Positions 35,470 through 46,043 of a stretch of DNA of 64,000 bases are shown here, one piece after another (position 1 is the first letter of the stretch; each line of letters starts with the position of its first letter). Both the position numbers and the translations under genes were made by a program. The notes beneath the pieces are model-generated. The model saw nothing but the letters and a program-made list of their open reading frames with translations, made no database searches and was not told the DNA's origin. Origin of the DNA: a bacterium (GTDB taxonomy: Bacteria; Zhuqueibacterota; QNDG01; JAGLOF01); contig JAFGRY010000010.1 in NCBI GenBank assembly GCA_016934955.1, positions 121,889 to 185,888 on the forward strand. Reading direction: 5' to 3'.

Positions 35470-37815
35470 CTATTTGACGAGCATCACTTTATGTGCGTTC
35501 CTGGAGCCGCCGCTCTCCATGTATACGATATACAGCCCTGACTCCACTTTCCGTCCGCTGCTGTCCCGGCCGTCCCAGACGACTGTCTGCGTGCCCTGGC
35601 CTGCACGGCCGTCTAACAGTGTTGTCACCAGCTGTCCCCTGATATTGTAAATGCTTATACTGACTTGCGCTTCCGCGGGCAGCCGGTAGCGGATCGTGGT
35701 GGTGAGGTTGAAAGGATTTGGATAATTCCCCGCCAGAGCGGGCCGCTCGGGCAGAGGCTCCGGGGGTGCTTCTATCAGCGGCAGCAGCAGCGGCGGTCTG
35801 TTATACCCGGAGACAAACAGCCGGGTGCCGGCGCTATCCATCGCTGCGGGTGTCAGCTGCAGCAGGGCCATACCGCTGCCGTCGGTCACGGCGGTCGCCA
35901 GCAGCGTGCTGTCCTGCACGATCGCGCAGGTGTATCCCTCCAGCGGCCTCCCCGAGGACAGCAGCTGCAGCTGTGCCAGCCCCTGTGCTTCATCGAGCGA
36001 TACAAGATACTCGTTGTCAATGGCCATCGGTTCGTCGGTCCAAACCGGCATGGCGGGATCACCGAGCACGTTGCAGGCGTAAAAGCACCAGCGCAGCGCT
36101 CCATCTTCATGCTGGTTCGGCGCATTCACCCAGGGAGCCGACCGCACCTTTGAAAGCAGATGGGCCTCACCGATGGTGGTGATGTGATCCCCGTACAGGG
36201 CACTGACGAATTCCCGGTTGAGGTGAAGTGACGGGCCCTCGGTCTGTCCCTCATTGAACCAGCCGAAGCGGGAATTGCCGATATAGGAAACGGCAAAATG
36301 CTCCAGCGTCAGCATTCGCTCGCCGATACAGTCGTTGGCATCGAAGCCCCCCGAATTGCATCCGTGAGAATAGATATTGAGATAGTTGTGGGTGACACCG
36401 TCGATCGCCGCAAAGTTCTCCTCCCTGATATCGTAGGTCGACAATCGCATGTTAAAGTTGTAATTTGAATGCCCTGAATGATACAGGTAGGAATGGCCGC
36501 GGCTGATCTCATCGATCAGAAGGCCGGCGGACCAGGTCCCGTCTTGCCGGTCATAGAGCGTGCTGATATCATGATCTTCGGGGATCCCTGTTGTCGTGTA
36601 CCCGTTGTCACTGCGGGTACCCACAAGCAGCTCCAGATAATCGGCGCCCCAGGAAAGCGGATCATCCCACGCTTTTTCACCGACCAGCAGCGGGTCTCGA
36701 AGTTCTCCGGAGACCGGCTGCGACTGATACATGAACAGTTTATGCAGCATCCGTTCCAGGTCGGTGGCGGTGCTGAACGGCAGCCTCCCCACCGATACAT
36801 CGGGAAGGAGATCGTCTTCTCCGATCTCGGCCCACAGGCCGTCTCCATCCGTATTCCAGCTGCCGTCGAGGGCCGAATAGTATATATCCGCCGGAATAGA
36901 GGAAGAGCTGACACCGCTTCCCGACTGTACATAGCAGTAAAACCTGCGTGACGGGATGATCTCCTCATCCCCCGCGAGCAGGACATGTTCGATGCCGTGC
37001 GCGGTGTATTCCTGAATGATAAAGTTCCTGATCCGCTCCTGCCTGTCATCCCCCTGGGCCTCGGCCTCAATGTCACCGAGACCGGCCACTTGGCCGCGCA
37101 GGCCGCGCCGGGCGTACCGGCTGAGCAGCTCCGAAAAGGCGTCGGTATAATCGTCACCGGTGATCACCAGCACCTCATAATCCCCGGCATCAGACACCCT
37201 GTCGGGGTACATGTCAAGATCCGCCGCATTTTGGGCAGCAAGGGTGAGGCGATGCCGCCGGAGCGGTGAGAGCTCGGCCGGAAGTCGTGCCGGCACCGGG
37301 GCCGGACCGGTCTCGATGGTTACCGTCATCCTGGAATACCAGGCGAGGCTGCCCCGGGCGGGATTGTACTGTACCGGCGTGAAAGCCGACAGCGCCACGG
37401 GGACACCATTCATGTATCCGGTGGAGAAGGCGGTCCCGTTACCGGCTGTGTACAGGGCATCCCCGGCATACACGGCCTTGTTCAGCATAAACGTTCCTGG
37501 ATCCTGGTCGGAAAACCTTCGGGCCGGCTGTGCGGGAGCAAGCGTAAAGACACCGGAAAAAGTCCTCAGACCTTCTCCCGTGACACTGATCGACACCACC
37601 TCTTCACCCGGCGGCAGCACAAGCAGAACCGACTGGTAGGGAAGCAGCGGCTCGCCGGGTATGCCTTTCTGAACCGTACCGGGCAGCGAGATCGTCTGAT
37701 ACCCGCCGGCGGCGTGAATGCGGGGCGGAGAAAATTCATATGTTTTTTTTATTGTCTCTGCCTGCACTGCGGCAGCGGCAAAAACGAGAGTGATCATTGC
37801 TGTATAACGGCGCAT
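35470..37815 (-). CDS. C25 (gingipain-like) cysteine peptidase with type IX secretion sorting domain
   Basis: 781 residues. A signal peptide (ITLVFAAAAVQA) precedes a propeptide region. The Peptidase_C25 domain (~215-590) has catalytic His in YHSGHSNYN and Cys in YSHGCNSGGFD. The C-terminal ~80 residues (ALAGNYPNPFNLTTTIRY to MLVK) form the FlgD-like/T9SS type A sorting domain found in FCB-group secreted proteins. It should be exported by signal peptidase and T9SS to the surface. It is monocistronic, with its own terminator. Confidence 0.88.
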   Translation of the reverse strand: MRRYTAMITLVFAAAAVQAETIKKTYEFSPPRIHAAGGYQTISLPGTVQKGIPGEPLLPYQSVLLVLPPGEEVVSISVTGEGLRTFSGVFTLAPAQPARRFSDQDPGTFMLNKAVYAGDALYTAGNGTAFSTGYMNGVPVALSAFTPVQYNPARGSLAWYSRMTVTIETGPAPVPARLPAELSPLRRHRLTLAAQNAADLDMYPDRVSDAGDYEVLVITGDDYTDAFSELLSRYARRGLRGQVAGLGDIEAEAQGDDRQERIRNFIIQEYTAHGIEHVLLAGDEEIIPSRRFYCYVQSGSGVSSSSIPADIYYSALDGSWNTDGDGLWAEIGEDDLLPDVSVGRLPFSTATDLERMLHKLFMYQSQPVSGELRDPLLVGEKAWDDPLSWGADYLELLVGTRSDNGYTTTGIPEDHDISTLYDRQDGTWSAGLLIDEISRGHSYLYHSGHSNYNFNMRLSTYDIREENFAAIDGVTHNYLNIYSHGCNSGGFDANDCIGERMLTLEHFAVSYIGNSRFGWFNEGQTEGPSLHLNREFVSALYGDHITTIGEAHLLSKVRSAPWVNAPNQHEDGALRWCFYACNVLGDPAMPVWTDEPMAIDNEYLVSLDEAQGLAQLQLLSSGRPLEGYTCAIVQDSTLLATAVTDGSGMALLQLTPAAMDSAGTRLFVSGYNRPPLLLPLIEAPPEPLPERPALAGNYPNPFNLTTTIRYRLPAEAQVSISIYNIRGQLVTTLLDGRAGQGTQTVVWDGRDSSGRKVESGLYIVYMESGGSRNAHKVMLVK

Positions 37816-37854
37816 ACAGGGTTTTCCGTTCAGTTATTTCTTTTTTCAGTCAAC

Positions 37855-37883
37855 AAGATACACATTTCAACGCACCGCGACAA
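37855..37883 (-). promoter_or_regulatory. Candidate sigma-70 promoter of the C25 protease gene
   Basis: Minus strand: TTGTCG (37883-37878), 17-base spacer, TATCTT (37860-37855), about 40 bases before the ATG. Confidence 0.4.
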
Positions 37884-37978
37884 TAGAAAATTTTCGGTGC
37901 GGGTCGAATGTGCTCCCTCACTTAATACGGACCGCGGAAGGAGTTACCCTGTTTTTACGCGACGGCCCTCACGAACAA

Positions 37979-38009
37979 GGGGCCGCATGCGTGCTCACGA
38001 TGCGGCCCC
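37979..38009 (-). terminator. Hairpin after the FtsX permease gene, candidate terminator
   Basis: A 10-bp stem GGGGCCGCAT / ATGCGGCCCC with an 11-base loop lies 26 bases past the stop at 38035. There is no clear T-run on the minus strand, so the function is less certain than the structure. Confidence 0.5.
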
Positions 38010-38034
38010 TTCCCCGGAAAAAACCGGTGCGGTG

Positions 38035-40413
38035 CTATTCATATCTCAGGGCATCAGCGGGACGTGCCGTTGCCGCCCGCCATGCGATCATCGTGACAAT
38101 TGTCAGTTCGATACCGAGGACAATGGCCACGCCCTGAAGAAAGAGCAGCGGAGACAGATCCGTACGGTAGGCAAATCCCTGCAGCCAGGCGCCGGCAATA
38201 TACCGGGCCAGGGGCAGCGCGGCGGCCATGGCGACGAGCAGCAGCAGGGAATACTCTTTGATCAGCAGCAGCAGGAGCCGCGGGATCGTCGCTCCCAGGG
38301 TCCTGCGGATGCTGATCTCCCTGGTGCGCTTTTTTGCCGAGAGGATCATGAGACCGACCAGTCCCAGGGATGCGATGATAATGGCGATCGCCGCCGCATA
38401 CCTGAAGATCGCTCCCGTTTTCTTCTCCTCACGATAGGCCGTGAGTATTTTTTCCGATACGAGTTGAGCGGTGAAGACACCCTCGGGCGCGAAGGACTCC
38501 CAGGTGCGCTGGATATATTCGAGCACCCGCGTTCCGGACCCGGGACGGATTCTCACCACCATTTCATGGCAGAGCTCCGGCGCGTAATAAAATATATAGG
38601 GTCGCAGCTCGGCGTAGAGTGACTCGACATGAAAATCGGGAACCAGGCCGATGATGGAGAGATCCCGCTCGAACCAGGTATTGAACAGCCGTTCGGTTGT
38701 CGGGGGTTCGATTCCCAGCATGCGGGCCGCGCTTGCATTGAGAATGACGGTGTTGCCCGCATCAGCGGTCCGCTCCCGGGAGAAATCCCGGCCGGCGATC
38801 ACGGGCACCTCGAGGGCGCTGAAAAAACCGGGGGTGACATGGATAACCGGGATGGTGAACTGCTGAGTGTCACCGTTTCTGGTCATGGTAAAGGGGACCG
38901 AAATGTTGATCTCCCTGCCAAGGCTGAATTCAGCGGCCGCGGCTTCGATTATATCCGGATGTTCCAGCAGCCGTTCCCGTAATATCTCTTTCCTCTCCCC
39001 GGCATCGCCGAGATGAAAATAGACCAGATTGTCACGGTTGTAATTGAGGTCCTTGTTCTCGAGATAGATCATCTGGCGGGAAATGACCAGGGTATATATG
39101 ATAAAAACCAGGGTTACCGAAAACTGGATGACGATCAGGATCTTCTTCAGCATAAACCTGCTCGTTCCGGCGACAGCCTGCCGGCGAATGACAGCCGCCG
39201 GGTGAAAGGCCGAGAGAATGAGAGCGGGATACCCCCCGGCGACAACACCGAAACCGGTGATCAGCAGCAGTACGAAGAGAACGAAAGACCAGTCACTCAG
39301 GGCGGGGAATATCAGGTGCAGGTCAAAAAACCGGTTTATTCGCGGCAGTAAAGAATAGACAAGGAGCAGTCCGGCCAGAAGCGACACGGTAATAATCAGA
39401 AACGATTCGGTAAAGAACTGTTTCATGATCGCGGCCCGGTTTGCACCCGCTGTCTTGCGTATACCGATCTCTCTGGCGCGGCCGAACGAGCCGGTCATCA
39501 TAAAATTGGTGAAGTTCACTCCGGCGATAATCATCATAATCACGCCGACAATGCTGAAATAATATATATACCGGGGATCACTCGTTTTCATGGCGTCGAG
39601 AAGGTATCCGGTAGTGAGGTGGATCCGGCTCAACGGCTGCAGAAACAGCCTGTTCCGGGTTTTGTACCGTTCCGTAAAATGGGAATTGACACATCCGTCC
39701 AGAGCGGCTGTCAGCGGTTCCGGGCCTGCGTCCGGCGCAGCGAGAAGAAATACCATGCAGGTGTAGCTGCCGGTACGCACATCGTCCTCTCCGTACATGG
39801 TCGCCAGGTAATCGATGGATGTCAGGAGATCGAACCGCAGGCTGGAATTGAACGGAACCTCCCTGCTGACTCCGGTCACGGTCAGGTCATGCGAGCCGTT
39901 GACGCGGATGCGTTTTCCCAGGGGATCGGTACCGCCGAACAGCGCTTCCGCGAGGCTGCGGCTGATCACCGCTGATCCCGGCCGGGTCAGCGCCGTACCG
40001 CTGTCCCCCCGATAGAGGGGAAATGAAAACACATCAAAAAATTGCGGATCGACGGCCAGCATGGTCTTTTTCAATTTTCGCCCTTCGTAACTGACCGCTC
40101 TCTCCCCTGTCCGCGCAACCCGGACATACGTTTCCACCAGGGAAGATGTCTCCTTCATGAGCGGACCGATGCGGGCGGTTGTGACGGCATAGAGTGTATT
40201 GCCCCGTGAACTCCGTATCTCGTTGGCGATACGGTAGATCCGGGGTCCCTCGCTGTGGAACGAGTCGAATGAAAGCTGCTGCTGCACGAAGAGATAGATT
40301 GCCGCCGCGCAGGCAATGCCGAGAGAAAGGCTGCTGATATTGAAAAGAGCGTTGACCCTTTTTTTAAGAATCGCGCGCAATGCCGCTTTCAGATAGTGGA
40401 GAAACAGGTCCAT
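38035..40413 (-). CDS. FtsX/MacB-type ABC transporter permease, 792 aa (A)
   Basis: Large permease with two MacB_PCD-FtsX halves: an N-terminal helix (ALFNISSLSLGIACAAAIYLFV), a periplasmic domain, three helices with the coupling motif GRAREIGIRKTAGANRAAIMKQF (~340), then a second periplasmic part and a final three-helix core with KKRTREISIRRTLGATIPRLL. Such proteins transmit force from a cytoplasmic ATPase to envelope substrates. No ATPase lies next to it. AAGGAG marks the ATG at 40413. A sigma-54-type promoter lies just upstream. Confidence 0.87.
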   Translation of the reverse strand: MDLFLHYLKAALRAILKKRVNALFNISSLSLGIACAAAIYLFVQQQLSFDSFHSEGPRIYRIANEIRSSRGNTLYAVTTARIGPLMKETSSLVETYVRVARTGERAVSYEGRKLKKTMLAVDPQFFDVFSFPLYRGDSGTALTRPGSAVISRSLAEALFGGTDPLGKRIRVNGSHDLTVTGVSREVPFNSSLRFDLLTSIDYLATMYGEDDVRTGSYTCMVFLLAAPDAGPEPLTAALDGCVNSHFTERYKTRNRLFLQPLSRIHLTTGYLLDAMKTSDPRYIYYFSIVGVIMMIIAGVNFTNFMMTGSFGRAREIGIRKTAGANRAAIMKQFFTESFLIITVSLLAGLLLVYSLLPRINRFFDLHLIFPALSDWSFVLFVLLLITGFGVVAGGYPALILSAFHPAAVIRRQAVAGTSRFMLKKILIVIQFSVTLVFIIYTLVISRQMIYLENKDLNYNRDNLVYFHLGDAGERKEILRERLLEHPDIIEAAAAEFSLGREINISVPFTMTRNGDTQQFTIPVIHVTPGFFSALEVPVIAGRDFSRERTADAGNTVILNASAARMLGIEPPTTERLFNTWFERDLSIIGLVPDFHVESLYAELRPYIFYYAPELCHEMVVRIRPGSGTRVLEYIQRTWESFAPEGVFTAQLVSEKILTAYREEKKTGAIFRYAAAIAIIIASLGLVGLMILSAKKRTREISIRRTLGATIPRLLLLLIKEYSLLLLVAMAAALPLARYIAGAWLQGFAYRTDLSPLLFLQGVAIVLGIELTIVTMIAWRAATARPADALRYE

Positions 40414-40477
40414 GAAACACTCCTTTTTTTCACACGGGGCGCACAAAGCACCATTTCATATCTCACGCGCACAGGAA

Positions 40478-40493
40478 TGCAATTTACGTACCA
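40478..40493 (-). promoter_or_regulatory. Sigma-54 (-24/-12) promoter for FtsX permease A
   Basis: The minus strand reads TGGTACGTAAATTGCA, matching consensus TGGYACG-N4-TTGCA at all invariant positions, with GG and GC exactly 10 bases apart. Predicted start is near 40467, about 54 bases before the ATG. Confidence 0.75.
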
Positions 40494-40662
40494 CCATTGT
40501 TTTCATTGATAGTACACACAAACAGGGGATCCAGGCGCCTGCCCGCTTGTCCGGTGATATAACAGATGCTGTTCGAAAATGAACAGAACGGCGGATACGG
40601 GTGAACAGAGACCGATGCTGACGTTCGCCACGCAGACCGGGATCTCCGCGTGTGAGGCAGGG

Positions 40663-41946
40663 TTATCTTCGCAGATCGATACAGGCGAGTTCGCCGTGGG
40701 AATTCCGGACGTACACCAGACCGTTGCAGAGCACAGGTGCGGTCCAGCAGGCCAGCGGCTGATCCTCACCCCCTCCGGTAAGGTTCCGCATGTTCAGGAC
40801 CTTCGCTTTCGAGAGCACGAAGAATCTTCCGGGCGAAGCGTCGGCGATGGTAAGATGTCCGTCTGTCTCAATAAGGAGGAGTTTTCCGTCAGCGAGAGAC
40901 AATCCGGCCCAGTCGGCGAGTTTTCTTTCCCAGCGCACCTCCCCGGCCTGAGGGTCAAAACATTCCAGAATATGGGTGCGCTTGTCCCAGGTGATGCCAT
41001 AGAGACAGCCGTTGTAAAACAGAGGGCTGACAAAATTGACATTCATCCGTTGGACCTGCCAGGACCGGTACACGCTGCCGTCATCCGGGTTCAGGAGCAC
41101 CCGGGACCGTTCATTGCCGGGCTTCCCGCCGAACAGATATACATGTCCATCCGCCAGGACCGGATCCGCATCTCCATAGGGCCAGCGATACTCCCAGAGT
41201 ATGGCGCCGTCGGCAACAGCAACGGCATAGAGCGTATATTCTGTATTGAGCAGCACCGCATCTTGCCCGTTGACGGCCGCCCGGACCGGCGTCGCCAGAC
41301 CCCAGGACGGCAGCCCGCTCTTCCAGATCACCTCTCCCGTGGTTTTGTCCAGGGCGAGGCCGCTGCTTCCCGCATTGATGATCAGCCGGTCTTCCAGAAC
41401 AAGGGGTGACGCACTGTACCCCCATTTGCTCGCTCCTGCCACCCCCTCGTCGACAAGCTGCCTCTGCCAGCGTACGGAGCCGTCCTGAACACTGCAGCAG
41501 AAAACATCCCCTTTCGCCCCCAGTGTATACACATAATCGCCATCCACCGCCGGAGTCGCCCGGGGACCGGTCTGGGCCATCGGTTCAGCTGCATAGCTCC
41601 GCTCCCAGAGGATCGCTCCGGAAACAGCGTCAAGACAGTAGATCACTTCCTCGTAATCGCGCTGCCCGGATCCGCCTGCCCGGCTTCCCTGTGTATACAG
41701 GCGTCCGTCTCTGACGGCAACCGCAGAATGCCCCTGCCCCAGGGACACGCTCCAGAGAACAGGATCTTTCGCGCGCAGCGCTCCCGCATTCCAATTCGTC
41801 TCCCGGGAGATGCCGTCCCCCGCGCTCCCCCTCCAGCAGGGCCAGTCGCCGCCGGTCTGACCGATCAATGACCGGGATGCCGTGAATGAAACCAGCAGCG
41901 AAAAGATGCACATGAGTACCGGCCTGAATGGTAGTTGATCTGTCAT
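40663..41946 (-). CDS. Secreted PQQ-binding-like beta-propeller protein
   Basis: 427 residues with an N-terminal signal segment (LMCIFSLLVSFTASRSLIG). Repeated blades follow, each with a variant of the W-x-x-x-L...D..TG..LW pattern: LDAVSGAILWERSY, LDKTTGEVIWKSG, VAVADGAILWEYRW, FDPQAGEVRWERKL. No dehydrogenase catalytic residues are evident, so it is likely a scaffold or BamB-like protein. It begins 65 bases after the end of FtsX permease B and is probably co-transcribed with it. GAGGAG precedes the ATG. Confidence 0.83.
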   Translation of the reverse strand: MTDQLPFRPVLMCIFSLLVSFTASRSLIGQTGGDWPCWRGSAGDGISRETNWNAGALRAKDPVLWSVSLGQGHSAVAVRDGRLYTQGSRAGGSGQRDYEEVIYCLDAVSGAILWERSYAAEPMAQTGPRATPAVDGDYVYTLGAKGDVFCCSVQDGSVRWQRQLVDEGVAGASKWGYSASPLVLEDRLIINAGSSGLALDKTTGEVIWKSGLPSWGLATPVRAAVNGQDAVLLNTEYTLYAVAVADGAILWEYRWPYGDADPVLADGHVYLFGGKPGNERSRVLLNPDDGSVYRSWQVQRMNVNFVSPLFYNGCLYGITWDKRTHILECFDPQAGEVRWERKLADWAGLSLADGKLLLIETDGHLTIADASPGRFFVLSKAKVLNMRNLTGGGEDQPLACWTAPVLCNGLVYVRNSHGELACIDLRR

Positions 41947-42010
41947 GTATTGCTCCTCTGTTGTCCCCTGGTGAGTCAGGACACTGTTTCAGCGTTTATA
42001 AACACAAATG

Positions 42011-44404
42011 CTATTCATAGGAAAGGACATCCACCGGATTCCTGCGGGCGGCCTGTATCGCGAGAATACTCACCGTGCCCGCGGCAATCAGCAGCGTCAG
42101 CAGACCGCCGGCCATGAACGTCCAGACATCAAGCGTAATATGATACGAATAGTTCTGCAGATATCTGCCGAGAAAATAGTAAACGGCGGGCCATGCCAGC
42201 ACATTCGCGAACAGGACGATGCCGAGAAACCGTTTGTTGATCATGGCCGTGATTGTGAAGATCGATGCACCCAGCACCTTCCTGATCCCGATTTCCTTGA
42301 TGCGGGCCGAAACCGTGTGCATGGTCAGACTGAACAGCCCGGCACAGGCGATAATAATCGCGAAGATCGAGGCCCAGGTCACCATGGTTCCCCAGTGTGC
42401 CTCCCTCTCGTACTGGCGGGCAACCTGCTCTTCCAGAAAAGTGTACTGAAAGGGTACAAACGGCTGCAGCCGTCTGAATTCCCGCTCCAGGATGTCAAGC
42501 ACGGGGGAAACGGGGCCGGTACATGTCACATAGACATACGCGTATGGATTGCCCCGGTTATACATAATGCAGGCGGGACCGATTTTCTCCGCCAGCGATT
42601 GATAGTGAAAATCCCGGACCACTCCCTGAACAACTGCATCGGCAAACCGCTCATCCTCCAGATAATCGCGAAGCATCGTTCCCACGGGATGGGAGATGTC
42701 AAGCTCTTTGACAAACGCCTCATTCACAATCACCCCGTGCGGAAGGGTTGCGGCGGATGCGGCACTGAACGGCACCCCCGCGACGACCGTCAGTCCGAGT
42801 ATCTCGATGTATGAATAATCGACGGCGTTGATGTGAAGACGAAACGGCCTGTTATTCCTGCGTTCCGGATCGTATAAGGTCATCCATGAATCGGTCAGCG
42901 GATACTCGGCTCCCGCCACCAGCTCGATCTCGCTGCTGGATTGAAGCCGGCTTTTGTACGCCTCGTAAAAGGATCTGTTTCTCTCCGTATCATCGGTGAC
43001 ATCTCCGATATCGATTCGAATGGTCCTGCTCTTCTCAAAACCAAGATCTTTTCGCAGAAGAAACTGATGCTGTCTGAAAAGGAATATCGTCCCGATAATG
43101 AGAAAAATAGCGATGGTGAACTGCAGGAGGATAAGCAGTCTGCCGAAAATAGCGCGTCCTGCGACGGGAGCACTCTTCCGTACCAGATCGATCGAAGAGA
43201 CCCTGGCCGCGACGAGTGCGGGGTAGAGGCCGGCAATCAGCGCTACACCCAGCACTACGGGCGGCAGCAGCCAGATGGTGCGTAGTGTTCCTGAAAGATC
43301 GAAACTGAGTGCGCTTCCCGTGAGCAGGGAAAACCGGGGCAGCGCGGCGGATGCGAGAACCAGGCCCGTGCCCAGGGCAATGAGCGAAACGAATACCGTC
43401 TCAAACACGAACTGAATGATAATTTCCCTCCTGGATGCTCCGAGCACTTTCCGTATCCCCACCTCCTTCAGCCGGCCGTTCAGCGCGCTCAGGGAAATAG
43501 TGGCATAATTCACGCAGGCGATACACATGATGAGTGCGCCCAGACCGGCGAGGAGGTAGGAATAGATGATATTCCCCTTATTCGCCAGGGCCCGGTACAT
43601 GGCGTCGTTTCGCAGATGAAATTTTCTCAGCGGATGCAGACTGTAGCTTCCCCTGCCGTTCAGGTGACGATACAGCTCCGACAGTTCCGGATCGATTGTC
43701 CCGGGAAATTTCGCTGCCAGCGCTTCCTTCGCATCCGGACTCCTTAGTTTCAGAAAAGTCGGCAGCGTCAGATCGGTACCGGAGAGAGATTCAGGGTACA
43801 GGGCGGCAAGCGGGATGAGAAAATCGAAACGTATACTGGAATTTTCCGGTACCGGCGCGGTGATCCCGCTGATGGTGCACCGGAGCTGCCGGTCATCGAT
43901 CACCAGGGAGACTGTTTCTCCTACAGGATCCCTGTCTCCGAAAAGCCGCTTCGCCGCTTCCGAGGACAGGATAAGATCCGATCGATCGCCGAGCGCATTG
44001 ACACTGCCGCCGCGGATCAGCGGAAAAGAAAACACCCTGAAGAATGACGGTTCGGTCGAGAGGCCCGTCAGCCGCAGAGGCCCGCTTTCCACGGTGATGA
44101 AACACTCCTCCGGCTGCACCCGCACCGCGTCCGTCACCTCGGGGAATTCTGCGGTCATTCTCGGCCCGAGAGAGGCCGGGGGGGGATTGCCCAGGGCGAA
44201 TTTTCCGCAGTCGACAGTGCCCTCCATATAGAACAGCCTGTCGATTCCGGCATGAAACGAATCAAAGGTCACTTCATGCTTCACGAAGATGAACACCAGC
44301 AGACCGGCTGCGTAGGCGGCCGCGAGTCCGGAAACGGTAATAATGGTATTGGTCTTATGCCTCAGAAGATGCCTGATCGTGAAGAGGACATGGTTGATGA
44401 TCAT
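42011..44404 (-). CDS. FtsX/MacB-type ABC transporter permease, 797 aa (B)
   Basis: Same two-half architecture as permease A but clearly diverged. Its coupling motifs are LNGRLKEVGIRKVLGASRREIII (first half) and SARIKEIGIRKVLGASIFTIT (second half). Periplasmic regions carry VEPEECF-like and PVGTMLRDY segments as in Bacteroidetes-type antimicrobial-peptide or lipoprotein ABC permeases. ATG 44404 has GGAG eight bases upstream; ATG 44428 lacks one. A sigma-54-type promoter precedes it; the activator gene lies next upstream. Confidence 0.87.
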   Translation of the reverse strand: MIINHVLFTIRHLLRHKTNTIITVSGLAAAYAAGLLVFIFVKHEVTFDSFHAGIDRLFYMEGTVDCGKFALGNPPPASLGPRMTAEFPEVTDAVRVQPEECFITVESGPLRLTGLSTEPSFFRVFSFPLIRGGSVNALGDRSDLILSSEAAKRLFGDRDPVGETVSLVIDDRQLRCTISGITAPVPENSSIRFDFLIPLAALYPESLSGTDLTLPTFLKLRSPDAKEALAAKFPGTIDPELSELYRHLNGRGSYSLHPLRKFHLRNDAMYRALANKGNIIYSYLLAGLGALIMCIACVNYATISLSALNGRLKEVGIRKVLGASRREIIIQFVFETVFVSLIALGTGLVLASAALPRFSLLTGSALSFDLSGTLRTIWLLPPVVLGVALIAGLYPALVAARVSSIDLVRKSAPVAGRAIFGRLLILLQFTIAIFLIIGTIFLFRQHQFLLRKDLGFEKSRTIRIDIGDVTDDTERNRSFYEAYKSRLQSSSEIELVAGAEYPLTDSWMTLYDPERRNNRPFRLHINAVDYSYIEILGLTVVAGVPFSAASAATLPHGVIVNEAFVKELDISHPVGTMLRDYLEDERFADAVVQGVVRDFHYQSLAEKIGPACIMYNRGNPYAYVYVTCTGPVSPVLDILEREFRRLQPFVPFQYTFLEEQVARQYEREAHWGTMVTWASIFAIIIACAGLFSLTMHTVSARIKEIGIRKVLGASIFTITAMINKRFLGIVLFANVLAWPAVYYFLGRYLQNYSYHITLDVWTFMAGGLLTLLIAAGTVSILAIQAARRNPVDVLSYE

Positions 44405-44482
44405 TGTCAGCTCCGATGAATCATTCATATACCGCGAGACAGAACCGCCGCAACAGCCGGTTCTCACTTTGACTGTAACCCG

Positions 44483-44497
44483 GCAATAAGCATACCA
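44483..44497 (-). promoter_or_regulatory. Sigma-54 (-24/-12) promoter for FtsX permease B
   Basis: The minus strand reads TGGTATGCTTATTGC: GG and GC are exactly 10 bases apart and TTGC is intact. Predicted start near 44471, about 67 bases before the ATG. It lies between the NtrC-type activator gene and permease B. Confidence 0.65.
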
Positions 44498-44648
44498 TGT
44501 TTGTTTTTACTGAATTTAGGGATTTTAATTCCGGCCGGATACCAAAGAATTGTCCGCTCGCGTAACAGCGGCTGTGCGTATTCGGACAAAAAACGGCGGC
44601 GCTGATGCAATCCGCCGGGTGAAGACGGGAGGATGACGGCGGCAAGTG

Positions 44649-46019
<1,371 letters not shown>

Positions 46020-46043
46020 TGATCCCTATTCCCGCTTTGATTG

